DNA of 64,000 bases, from positions 2,859,369 to 2,923,368 of the forward strand of contig JAJEKV010000048.1 of assembly GCA_021234155.1 (NCBI GenBank), written 5' to 3'. Each line of letters opens with the position of its first letter. The first letter of the stretch is position 1. The stretch comes from Isoetes taiwanensis. Its lineage: Eukaryota; Streptophyta; Lycopodiopsida; Isoetales; Isoetaceae. Both the position numbers and the translations under genes were made by a program. Under the pieces are notes generated by a model. The model did not search any database and was not told the DNA's origin. It was given only the letters and a program-made list of their open reading frames with translations. Shown piece by piece: positions 36,330-47,500 of the stretch.

Positions 36330-36967
36330 TTATGTTACAATATTCCGTTTCTTCAAGAATTGGGACAACTTTTCGTGGTCTGTAATTTTCTTCAACTCTT
36401 GCAGAAATTGTCCTCTGAAGATGAGAAATGGCTGGTTAATTTAAAATAAAGAAAACAGTCAATTAAAAAGAAACTCCAAGCACCTTGTGTCTGCCCAAAG
36501 AAGGTCATAAGTTATAAAGCTGGCAGTGGCAACCAAGCCTACCAGCTGCAATGCGCCATCCACTGTCACAAAAAACTTATAAGCTAACTTCCAGGAAAAT
36601 AAAATAAGTAGATTTGTTGAGAAAAATACCTCCTGCCAGGAAAACACTTAAAGCCCCTGCACCAACAGTCATGGCGGGTGCTGCTGCTCTAAACGCTTCA
36701 ATGGTTCCTTTCCTTTGCCCTTTACCATTCTCCTGCAACCAATATATTAATATCAGATATAGGCTATAGCAGATCAAGTGAAAAACCACCTCTCACCTTT
36801 TCTGCAACTATGCTCTTGAATACACTCTTAGGTGGTTTTCCAGCTCTGAGCAAACTTTTGTTCTTCACTTGGAGAATGTTGGGAAGAAAGCTTGAATAAT
36901 GCCTGATATGGGTGCTCTTATTTGCAGTAAAAACATGGGAGTCATGAAAGACAATAGATTCAGTAGG
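36330..36967 (-). CDS. Small membrane protein, plausibly organelle-targeted; start unresolved
   Basis: I do not recognise the family. Four exons with good GT-AG sites and consistent phases: 36797-36967, 36630-36732, 36484-36562 and 36330-36414, giving 145 residues from the first resolved exon to TAA. The first part is rich in serine, lysine and arginine (HIRHYSSFLPNILQVKNKSL), as in a transit peptide. Then come GQRKGTIEAFRAAAPAMTVG, a hydrophobic GAGALSVFLAG, a second segment ALQLVGLVATASFITYDLLW, and the charged tail QELKKITDHEKLSQFLKKRN. The initiating exon is not found: in-frame TAG lies at the 36967/36968 acceptor boundary, so it should lie upstream. It may be joined to the model at 37254-38029. 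Clean splice sites and an unbroken frame argue for a real gene. Confidence 0.6.
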
Positions 36968-37253
36968 CTATGAACCAGATCCAGGCCTTCAGATTCATTT
37001 CTAGGGTTTAACGTCCCAAGATCCACTGGAGCTGTCTCCATGCGTGATCCTCAGCTATGGTGGTGGTTGAGGTCGAAGAACCAGAAAACAGAGGATCAAT
37101 AAATTGCTGGTCCAACATGGCCCTGCTATTCCTTAAAAAATCGGCAGCACTTACATTTCGTTTAGCAGAGGTTCTTTAATGTGGGATTACCTGCTTTTGA
37201 ACAGCTTCTCTCAATCTCTGGCCCTCTCCTTCTTCACGTTCCTTTTTCTTCGT

Positions 37254-38029
37254 TCAAAGTCTGCAAATCCCCTGTTTTGGTTCTGTAAATCTATAAACTC
37301 CTAAAAGCTGCGGCAGTTGCTGCCGAAAGAAAAGCGCAACCCCAAAGAGCCCGACCAGAATTCCGTTTATTCCATAGGCTGCTGCTTCCTGGCAGATTTG
37401 GAAACACAGAAAAAGACGGACATATTCTGTACTATAGGTGTTAGCATTTTAAAATCTTTTGCCACCGGAATTGGGACCTGAACATCAGATTCTACATCTT
37501 TCGTAATCAAACCTTCGGTTTCTGAACGACATCGAGCTACTGTAACAGGATCTACCTCAACCAAGGGATCATTTATTTCTCTGTTTACCCATTCTGCTGC
37601 CTCCATATCCGGGGTTTCCATTCTATCTTGTTGCTTCAAACTCTTGATCCTTTTGCTTTTATATAATTCTTCGTAGGCAGCATAGTAATGGTCATAACTC
37701 TACAACAAGGATCAGGGATTGGTAGCCTTACAAATTCACCGCTCGCTCTTAACTCCGACACAACAAGGGGATTATTTCGATTTCTTGCCCTCTGATATGA
37801 GAAAAAGTGTCAGATCACAGACTTGTCAAGAAATAAGCGAATTGCGAAAGGAAAATGCAAAAAGATTTATGAAACCAAGATTTGAGAGAGAACGAAGGAA
37901 GACCATACGGGAAAGAAATTTTTTGAAGAAACATCTAACAGAAAGAAATTTAACAAGATGCGTGCTTAAGCTTTTTTGAAGGCTTACCTTTGCAAGGTAT
38001 TGCATTCCGGCATCTAGGACGATCGGCAT
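37254..38029 (-). CDS. Uncharacterised small protein with one hydrophobic segment
   Basis: Not recognised. Proposed exons: 37988-38029 (ATG, MPIVLDAGMQYLAK, then GTAAGCC), 37478-37699 (after a TTGTTGTAG acceptor; SYDHYYAAYEELYKSKRIK, then an acidic stretch with EINDPLVEVDPVTVA, ending CAG/GTCCC) and 37254-37388 (after a pyrimidine-rich TCTGCCAG acceptor; EAAAYGINGILVGLFGVALF to TGA). All junctions are phase 0, giving 132 residues. After the TGA the same frame stays open for 21 codons (KKKEREEGEGQRLREAVQKQ) up to a good donor (CAG/GTAATCC at about 37191), so the gene may continue through an unseen intron or carry a premature stop, and could be the 5' part of the gene at 36.3-37.0 kb. Confidence 0.4.
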
Positions 38030-38710
38030 AGCTGGAGCTCGGAGACAGGTGCTCGAAAACCAAGGGAACACCCATGCTTTGGTCGTGTATGACCGGCTAG
38101 AGCCGGTAATACTTCACGATGTGCGGGCAATCGTGGGAGTGAATCTGCACCGTTCAAGCCAGATAAGCATACACTATCTAATTATCTGTGCCACGTCAGC
38201 CACGTAAGCACAAAAATAGATCCTACGACTTCTTAAATAGACCTACAACTTATCGACAATTTGGTTGCTGACAAAATTTAGATCCACAATATCTACATTT
38301 TGAGGTGGTCAACTAAAAGGCCTCCTTGCACGGTATCGTTCCATGTCCTTGTCTATTGTCTTTATCCTCTAGACACAATGGATACCATTAAGTCATTTGA
38401 CTGAACTCCTCAACACTTATTACTGGGTGATTGGAAGGATGAGGGCCATCGATGACTTATTACTATGTAACTAGAAGGATGTGTGCGATCGATGCATTGT
38501 AAAGGATTGAGGGTGCACCGCCACATGAGCCTAGACTCGTGAGTTGCCGTTGACTCTCAGAACATCGTCAAGGCCGCTTGTTGTCAAAAGTATTGCCTCA
38601 GCCTCTATAGATGCAAGGAAAAGTCCCTCCAATCACCAAGCATAATCATTTGCGTCGTAGTGATGATCTTCTCATAAAGGCATGCCCATTCCTTCTGGGG
38701 AGATGGTGAT

Positions 38711-38947
38711 TCAATTATTCCCTAGAGAAACTAGCAACAGAAAAGTTAAACAATGGTCCTCCATGAGTTCTAAAACAAGATTTTGCTTCTGAGTGAAACC
38801 TAAAATCTGCACAATATTGGAATTCATAATATGAACTATAAATACACATAATTCACCCTTGATGTATTCAGAACTCAAGAACGCCAGGGCTACCGATAGA
38901 AAATTCCATTGTGCACTAGAGATCGCTCTTAAAGGAAGAAGCAACAA
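38711..38947 (-). pseudogene. Protein-kinase-like fragment
   Basis: The minus-strand frame contains VHIMNSNIVQILGFTQKQN then LVLELMEDHCLTFLLL. Known: plant serine/threonine kinases read E-x-x-I-M-x-x-L-x-H-P-N-I-V-x-x-L-G-F, then L-V-x-E-x-M at the hinge. Here the L-S-H-P part is deleted and no glycine loop, H-R-D-L-K or D-F-G motif was found on either side. It is therefore a short decayed fragment if the match is real. Chance similarity remains possible. Confidence 0.3.
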
Positions 38948-39315
38948 CTTGTACGCACTTTCCTCGGCCGGGAGATTATAACAAGCACTCCGGTCATGAT
39001 TTTTTCTTTCATAAACAGCTCAATTATGCCATGATTTTGAAGAATGATGATGTTGCTACTTTATTTTAAAATTATTGGCATAAAATATTGAACCCAAATG
39101 CATGATTTTGTGGAGGAATTGATCGGGATCTTGTTGCATTTAATGCACTCCGTGATGTTACGTGGTTAAGGAACAAAGAATTTCTTCCCTCGAGATTCCA
39201 TAGGCGCATCTAATGAGAATCTCTGCTCTGCATGCTTTTACTGTATGCTAGAGAGATAAGAGCAAGGTGATGATTCCATCTACGTACCGGACCGGTTGAC
39301 CTTTGTTGAAACTCT

Positions 39316-39580
39316 GTAGGTTTTTGATGGAAACCTATACTTGGGTTCCATAAGACCATCAGAGGTTTCCCATAAAACTATTCCTAGGTTTTCAAATAAA
39401 CTACTCTAGGCTCGAAACTAGTCTAGGTTTCGACTCAAGTGTGAAACCTATCTAGGCTTCCCATATAATTCTTTTATAGGTTTCCCTTCAAGTGTGTAAC
39501 GAAGTCTAGGGTTTCCACCTAACAAACCTATATAGGTTTCTACCTTGAAAAACCCACCTAGGTTTCCCTTTTGGTAGTGC
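39316..39580. repeat. Interspersed AGGTTTC short repeats
   Basis: AGGTTTC, AGGTTTT or their close variants recur about nine to ten times at roughly 20-40 bp spacing, several inside CTAGGTTTC or ATAGGTTTC with CTTCAAGTGTG between. Spacing is irregular, so this is a degenerate short-period array. Confidence 0.6.
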
Positions 39581-39941
39581 AATAAAACCCATTCCGCTCT
39601 TAATCTTTCAGCACGGCCAGGCAATAAAGACAATTTTGCTTAATCGAATTTTTCACGCACTGAGGCCACTCCAGAAATCTTCTACACTCCATCACACTCT
39701 TTGAGATTGCATACGTGTTTTGCACCACCATAAAAAACAGAGCAACTCTGAAATTATTTTTGATCGGTGGAGGTGTGGATTCTCGAGACTCTTCATCTCT
39801 CACTGATTTCTTACAACTAATGCCTCCTTCGCCTTCACCTCCGTAGTGCTTCATGTTCCAGCATGTATCAACCTTTGAAGGCTATAAGCATAGGGTCAAG
39901 CCTAATGATTCTTCTCAGATACCACTCGTGATGAAAACTAA

Positions 39942-40229
39942 GTGAGTGACTTTGCTTTTTGTGGTGATTGCCCAGATGCAGAGTTTGAAGATCCACAAGA
40001 TGAAGGTTGTGATACCTATGTAAATGTTGATAATCAGCACTGCTTTCCTCCTCTCGCTTCTTTATCACTGGCCGGCTATGTCTTTGCAGAGCCTCGCAGA
40101 TACAATTTGATGATTCATCAGGCTTGTCATAGATCCAAATTTCCCTCCGAATATGCTTCACCTTCACTAAGGTCTCGAGACACAAGTGATAACAAGGTGG
40201 GGTGTCCTTCCAAAGAAAACTGCAAATGA
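39942..40229 (+). other. Open reading frame of unknown standing
   Basis: 95 codons from an internal ATG, with acidic DAEFEDPQDEGCDTYVNVD and a cysteine-containing C-terminal part. The same frame has stops just upstream, and the opposite strand is also open (39868-40239). I cannot assign a family or choose the strand; it may be non-coding. Confidence 0.15.
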
Positions 40230-40312
40230 ATACATACACAGCCGGTTTTTCTCTACACGATGACCTTTGAAAATGGTCAGATGTTCCACGACAATATTTG
40301 GGAAGATATCAT

Positions 40313-42882
40313 TGTTACGGCCTGCTATGTAATGCTCTATTCTTCCCGCAATTCATCAACTTATTAGAAAGCAAAATACCACAGTGGTACTCGCTTTTAC
40401 TACCCAACCTACTCCAACTAGAAGAGATATCACCAAGTCAAGCTACTCCAAGATCAGAGTAAGAACAAACTCTTTCTAGCTACTCTTCAACCAATCGGTG
40501 TTACATGAACTCCTTCTAATGATATGATCAAGCAAGGAACAAGAGAAGATACTAGAAGGTAAGGCCGCACACAGAAGAAGCAGCATCTAGCTTGTGTAAA
40601 ATTAACTTAGACCCCTATGCCTCTTTCTGGGTATAACTTTCAAACCATAAGGAATCTATGGAAAACCAAGCCCAATCTGAAAACTAGACTTCAAGGGCTT
40701 TCGAACAAGGCAAGGGTCGCCAATTTCTGAGTTGTAGTCGCGAGATATCACGTCTCAAAGTTGTCCTTCTATTTATAGGTAACAACACCTTTTTTGCCTT
40801 TTTGCTTCTAAATAAAGGTCAAGGCTTATTTTAGCCTTTGATAATAGCAAGGCTTAGACATACTGGATGACTTCTTACTTGATCATATCAATAAATATTG
40901 TTCCATGTACAATTTCCGAAAGCACCATTATTAGTTATTAACCTTAAACCATATCAATTCTCCTTCTGGATTGATCAGTCTCCTCGACAAGAAATTATAT
41001 GGCAAATTTGACAAATCCAAGTCCATGGCTACAACCTGCATAATAAAAGTTGTCAAGTCCAGCCCTTAGGCTAAAATTTCCAAGTCCAAATTTCTTTAGG
41101 CTAAAAAATTTTCGTAACCAAGTCCATGGTTACAACCCCGACAATCCATAATAAAAATATTCAATAACATAACCAAGTCAATGAGCCACACCCTAGTTGA
41201 ATCCTACAACTAGAAAAATAATGAAGTCCAACTATTATGCTACGTATATATTATATTAGTTGTCTCAAGATTTACTATAATTACACAAAAGAAAAGAACA
41301 CCTTTATACTTCCTTCTTAGAAATTCCCTAAGGCAAATGTAACTCAAATATATCGCCAATTCGACAAATTTCTAAAACTTAGGTTGCTAATGTGCCAAGA
41401 AGGTAAGAATATCTCCTAAATAATTCTCGTGATGACAATTTCTATGTCCCAAGAAACTCAATCATGACATTAGAACATGCAACCCAACCAAATAATATGG
41501 TTCTTACTAACATAGTCTTTTCCCATCTCGAAACCAACCTTGTCCCTCCTAGGAATGTTCTTTTCTCTCTGACCTCCAAGACAGATCCACAAGGATTAAA
41601 AATTTCCATATCGATCCATCAAGAAGGCCCCTCACTTGAACAAATATGGCATTCTCCTACTCTTCTTCGGTTAAACATCATCATTCAACTCTTGAACAAG
41701 AAAGATATTTTCCCTTCCATTAGGGAAGTAATACTACCAATTGTTAGTCCTTCCTTCTCAGAATAAACTTAGTTCCTCGAGAAGGCCTCCAAACCACAAA
41801 TTGAACATCAACTTAATTTGTCTCAAATAAAATGTTTACTTTGAACTCCAACAAGCAATTCAACTTCGACACTCCATTCTAGTTTGCAAATTTCCAAGAC
41901 TAAACTGTAAGACCTCGTGGAACATCAGAATAAACATTCTATTCACATGGACATGAGCACCAACTCATTCCACCTCGACATGGCATCCACTCATTCTAAC
42001 GCTGGTCAGAGCACCAACTCTTTCAACCTTGAGGCACTAACCTCACCTATAAGGGATGCACAAGAAATATCTGTCTATTCTAATCGCCAACTCTAAACAT
42101 CAATTTCATACCGTACAAGAGGTAACCTATTTGGTAATTTGCCCTCTTGACCCCTCTTTGTGTCAGCTTAGCCACTTAAATTTCCAACTTTCCATCACCT
42201 ACCGCTTAGTAAAGAATTTAACTGGCTCTATACCAATTGTTACTTAATGCTCTATTCTTTTCCCAAAATTCATCAACTTATTAGAAAGCAAAATAATTAT
42301 TGTGGTAATTGCTTTTACCACCCAACCTGACCAACTAGAAGTATATCACCAAGTCAGTTACTCCAAGAAGACCTGTGGATAAGAACAAACTCTTTTCTAG
42401 CCACCAACCACTGTACATGAAATTTTCTAATGATATGATCAAGGTTGAACAAGAGAAGATACTAGAAGGTGGCAATAAGCACATCATCAACATAGGAAGA
42501 AGTAGATCTAGTTGTGTACCAACTTAGACCCCTATGCGCCTTTCTGGGCATAACTTTCAAACCGTAAGGAATCTATGGAAAACCAAGCCCAATCTGAAAC
42601 TAGACTTCAAGGGCTTCTTTAACAAGGTAAGGGTCGCCGATTTCTCGAAGTTGTAGTCATGAGATATCACGCCCTCAAAGTTGTCCTTCTATTTATAGGT
42701 AATAACACCTTTTTTGCCTTTTTTGGTTTCTAAATAAATGTCAAGGCTTATTTTAGCTCTCTTTGATAATAGCAAGGCTTAGGACATACCGATGACTTTT
42801 CTTACTTGATCATATCAATAAATATTGTTCCATGGCACACTCCCCGAGCACCATTATTAGTTATTAACCTTAAACCATATCA
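40313..42882 (+). mobile_element. Small LTR element without coding region (TRIM/LARD-like)
   Basis: Two direct repeats of about 645 bp, 40313-40956 and 42238-42882, both begin TGTTAC and end ACCATATCA (TG...CA). They share TTCATCAACTTATTAGAAAG, GAATCTATGGAAAACCAAGC, a TATA-like CTATTTATAGG and AATAAA-type signals, which set the plus orientation. They have diverged by many small indels and substitutions. The 1281-bp interior has no gag, protease, integrase or reverse transcriptase words. It contains several CCAAGTCCA words and one open frame (41464-41766) of unknown meaning. No clear primer-binding site, polypurine tract or 5-bp target duplication was found (ATCAT left, CTTCA right). Confidence 0.75.
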
Positions 42883-43787
42883 CTTCATGGTCACTTTAGG
42901 GACCGGGGCATCTAATATCATCTACATTGATAATATTAAGAATACATGGCAAGTTACAAGTCTCCATGGCATCCCGAAGCTTTATATCGTGCAAGTAATG
43001 CAAATGCAACACCAAACATGTGGATGTCCATTAGAGGCAGATTTATTTAATTACGAGGACGACGTACATTGCCTCCTTTGATGTCATTGGAGGAATTGCA
43101 AGTAGCTATAGAGCCAGTTGTTTCGTCAGCCATTGTAGTGTGGATAAATGATATGCAACGTGGTTGACTATATGTCATAGAGGAGGCAAGTTCAAAGGTC
43201 CGATTTCATGAGAGAGGCAACCAGGACGGTTTCAAGGCACAATGTGGACTTAAGTTTCCGCGTCAATGTTAATCTTGCTCAGGATAGCTCTAGCATTGCC
43301 AAGATACTTATCACTGGTCATGATGGCCACAATCCATGTTCCGAGCATGATCAATGGTGTCTTCCCTTACATCCATCTATGTTGGAAGAGGCTACTAGTA
43401 TGCTATTAGGGACTAGGGATTTTTAGGCTATTTGGGGTAACATGATCAAGAGGGGAAAGGAGATGATCAAGAGGGGAAAGGAGATACGTAACAATGCCAT
43501 TAAACCAACAGATAAACAGATAAAGTCATGTCCCATTTCAAGATGGCTCATGAGGACATCTGGCACTTGGATATCAATTGCGGCTAAGTGGTACGATCAT
43601 TCACTCTTTCTTTGCCAAGTTTTTGTTTCACATAGATCATAGAATGGTGTGTTTTGTTCCCTACAAGCTTGAGTGATCTCAAGGTTACGGTTTTATATAT
43701 ATTGTAGTGGCATCATTTAGTCTTGATTGGGATGAAGTAGAGGGTGGAATGCTTAGTAGGGTAGGGTCACAAAGGGTAATTTACCGC

Positions 43788-44520
43788 CCACTTTATTGGC
43801 TCCCTAAATTGACTAGAGGTGCCAAGAGGATTCGCTTGAGCGAATCCTCTAGATTTGCTTAAGCGAATCAGGAGGATTCACTCAAGTGAATCCTCCTGAT
43901 GATGTGGCATCCACGTCATTTGTGAGAGGATTCGCTTTTGCTTAATCCCTACCCTAGTTAACCAAAAATCATGTGAAAATATCCAAAGATTTAATGCATT
44001 GGATTTCTCAAGAGTTTGGGAGGGATTCACTCCCTTAAGGAATCCCTCTTGTGAGGATTTGCTTGAGTGAATCCTCTTGTGAGGATTTGCTTGAGTGAAT
44101 CCTCTTGTCAGGATTCGCTTGAGTGAATCCTCACAAGCATTTATTTGTCCTTGCTTCGCATGCTTGGGAACATGCTTGTGAGAATTCGCTTGAGTGAATC
44201 TTCACAAGCATTTATTTGTCCTTGCTTCGCATGCTTGGGAGCATGCTTGGGGGGATTCACTTAAGGGGATTTCCGCTGTGACATCCCCTGAAGAAGCACA
44301 ATGCAACATGCTTGCAAGCTGCTTGCTTAATCGTGTAATCTTATTTTGCACAATGGAGGATCTCACACAATCGCACCTTATTCACAATGTATCTCCGCCA
44401 GAACCACCTTTATTAACTATCAAGATCGACGTGTTCGCTAAGCCTGTGGGGGTTAATCCCCTCATAAAAATGCACTTTGAAGACGAACGGGATTCACTTG
44501 AGTGAATCCCCCGTGAATCC
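43788..44520. repeat. Palindrome-array repeat, copy 2
   Basis: About ten near-perfect palindromes built on GGATTCRCTTGAGYGAATCC. Best cases: 12-bp arms at 43825-43850, 16-bp arms ATCAGGAGGATTCACT/AGTGAATCCTCCTGAT at 43867-43900, and 10-bp arms at 44489-44510. Others lie near 43852, 44022, 44053, 44077, 44111 and 44182. The lead-in CCCACTTTATTGGCTCCCT resembles that of the 4.4-kb array. A 71-bp tandem duplication (about 44113-44250) carries one palindrome plus CAAGCATTTATTTGTCCTTG. Confidence 0.8.
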
Positions 44521-47500
44521 TTCACCATCAAGACGATCTTCCCTTGCATAGTCTCGCCAAATTTTCAGAATAGTAGAACGACATTCGCTATGAACTGCTC
44601 TACTAGGAGGGCAAGGCCAAAGATGTTATATATAGAAGACCTTCCTACTGCATAATAATATTCATATTCATCACAGGATCTCTACCAGAAGGTCTTTCAA
44701 GAATACAAAGGTGCTCTCTTAATTTTGTAACGCTATCTTACATTTCTATCTAGTTAAGATTTGGCTTTACAATTTAGCTATTGCTAAGGTGTTCTACACC
44801 TCTCTCCATTGATCTCCTTTCTCCGTAAGATGGTGTGCCCCCTTGCTTTCGCCATTGTGGGGCTTTTGTAAATATCTCCCTTTCTCGAGTCAGTCTCTTC
44901 ATGAATGTGGGCCACTCTTTTTCCATAATATCTCGAATGTGCTATATTAATCGCCATGCTTTCTCAGCCTTTGCTAAGTTAATCATTCTTCCTCTCTTTA
45001 GTTCCTCGTCATATATCATAGCATCGTTCCATTACGCCAATGTATTTGCAATTCATGGTCTTGTGTCACCTAAACAAACAAGTCCCAACACTAGTGCGCC
45101 AGCCAATGTTAAAGTACCGTGTCTATGCTTCTTTCCATTTATTTACCATGAACCCGCCCATTGTGCATTAGTTTTTATTTGCCTTCCAAATAGAGCGCAA
45201 GACCATGGCAAGAGTGCATTAATCGGCGATTCAATTAGTAAGATTTCGATGAAATGACAAATGAAGTATGACATTCATGATGCCGTAATGCAAAAGCATT
45301 ACCCGAGAAGGAAACAGGGAAATATTACTACACGTTATGTACCCAAGTGCCCGTGGTGCCATTCTCGAAGCATGATTCCCAACCAAGATCCCCAAAGAAC
45401 TTGCAATGAATTGGCCGCTTCTTTACCTGACCCAAAGGTAATGGCTTCGCTGTCCGAAATGGTTATGCATTCAACCAATCCTCGCATATGGGTTGATGAG
45501 ATTGTGCCACGCAACACTATGTTCTATGCCATCGGCGGTGTCATTGATCCCCACTTATTCGATGCCGCGAAAGAAGCGCCGGCCCATGTCGAGAGCCATA
45601 TCCGCTTAATGCAACTGCGGTCGACATCGCGATGAACTCTGTATGCGATGCGTGACTTCATGGCTAGCTGTATAGACGCATAACCGCCCTCACAAGTTAG
45701 TGCCTTATGTGGAGCTATGGAGCCACTTAGTTGCCCTAAAGACACCTAGATGGAACCACCCATCTACGATTACCGGGATACCTCCCAAAAATATTTCCTC
45801 AGAGGAATGGGAAATTGCGTACACCCATGGCATTCCAATAAGAGTACATACGTTGCATGGAAGTGTGCATACATGCAAAGGGCCAAATCAAGAAAAGATG
45901 TTTACAATTACTATGAGGAGAGCACCATGAGGGCCTTTGAGCAAAGGGTGGTTGAGCTTCAAATGGCTTATCAGATTCGATTAGTCCATTCCCACCAACG
46001 CAGGAGGGGTGTAATGTGAGATCGCGATGATTACCGCCACGATGGAGGTAACCACGTGAGAAGAGGGACTCGTGGAATAGGCAGACCGGTCGCATCAGAG
46101 GATGCTTGTTTCGGCTATGACCGCGGAAACCAGATTTTTCTCGAAAATCGCGCTGCATCATCCGTCAGCATGAATATACATATGCACGAACATGGCCAGA
46201 TACGACTCCCTTCTCAATAAATGCGGTGAGACCACAATGCCCATGCATCCCGAACTATTAATAGGGGTCACGTGACAAGAGCTTCCGTAGTATCGGATGA
46301 TTCTGCGGTAGCAGGGATCTTTGCAAGAGCACGAGACCGTAAATACGATGACAGTTGTAAGTCCACCGGGAGCACATCATTTTACCGCTTCCACGCATGG
46401 CACAAGAGGATGTTTGGCAATCCAACGATCGGGCAAGAGGATTCCTTTAAGTGCCTTTGAAAATTATTCTTCCATGGAGCAACCATTGTTTTAGCTTTCA
46501 TAATTCATACCACATTTATAATTAACTATCGATATTATTTTCTCTGCTCATCATGGTAACTTTTTTTTCCAAATAATATCAAATAATTTCTTTCAAAAAT
46601 ATTTCAATCCAACTTTATCACGAAGCACTTCAAGGAGGTAGTCCGAACGGATTGGGAGAGTCTGAGAATGGCATAGACGATTGGAAAGCATCCTCGAAAG
46701 GTAATTTCTCCACCAGCCATGGAATCCTAATGCCCTTTAACTGATGATGCGCCCATGGATCTTAGTCATCCAAAGACGATAAGATGTTGGAGGCTGCTAT
46801 AAGGTGGGATGGCAGTAGTGGTTGGGCCATGGATACTACGCTTGGCACAAACTTACAGCGGAAGTTTCCATTGTAATGAGCCATTGTACCCATCAATCGG
46901 GGAGTGGATTCCCAGTTGTTCTACATGCTCAGCCAGAGGCCGAATTTAGGGCACCAACACATGCCTTGAAGATAGCCCGGAATTTGTCTTTGAACGCGAT
47001 GGGTACACTAGGCCGAGGTCAATCACTTCCATCGACGAGCTCATGGACGATATTCAACCTCGAACATGATCGCAAACATTTGAACTCAAACACGTAATTG
47101 CATATTTACTTCGATGATGGGCCAAAGGACTGCTTACTCGCCCCGCCGATGTTCTAGCGGGAGCAAAGAATACTAATGCTAACTCAATACGCTGTATAGC
47201 TCTGCTTGATGTTAGGGTCGATAGACTCTGTGGTCTATCACCAACAACTCTCGCTGACGAGCCCCAACATGTGTCAGAGAGCACTGAAAACACACGAGTA
47301 ACGCTTAGTTGACACCGACGCATGCATCTCTAAAAAAATTAATGCATGAAATACCTCATAATCAGCCGGTATAGGTCCTCCCCACTCCCATCCGACCGCA
47401 TGCCCGATAAGGTTTTAGTGCAAATTGACACCACATGCCGTCTCTACGACCTCTTTGCCGTATTCAAGTGATCACCCTTTCCTCCTCGAAAGTACGGCAC

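Noticed and set aside
44113-44250. CRISPR-like array
   Set aside because: Repeats are palindromic and irregularly spaced without uniform unique spacers, and the genome is eukaryotic.
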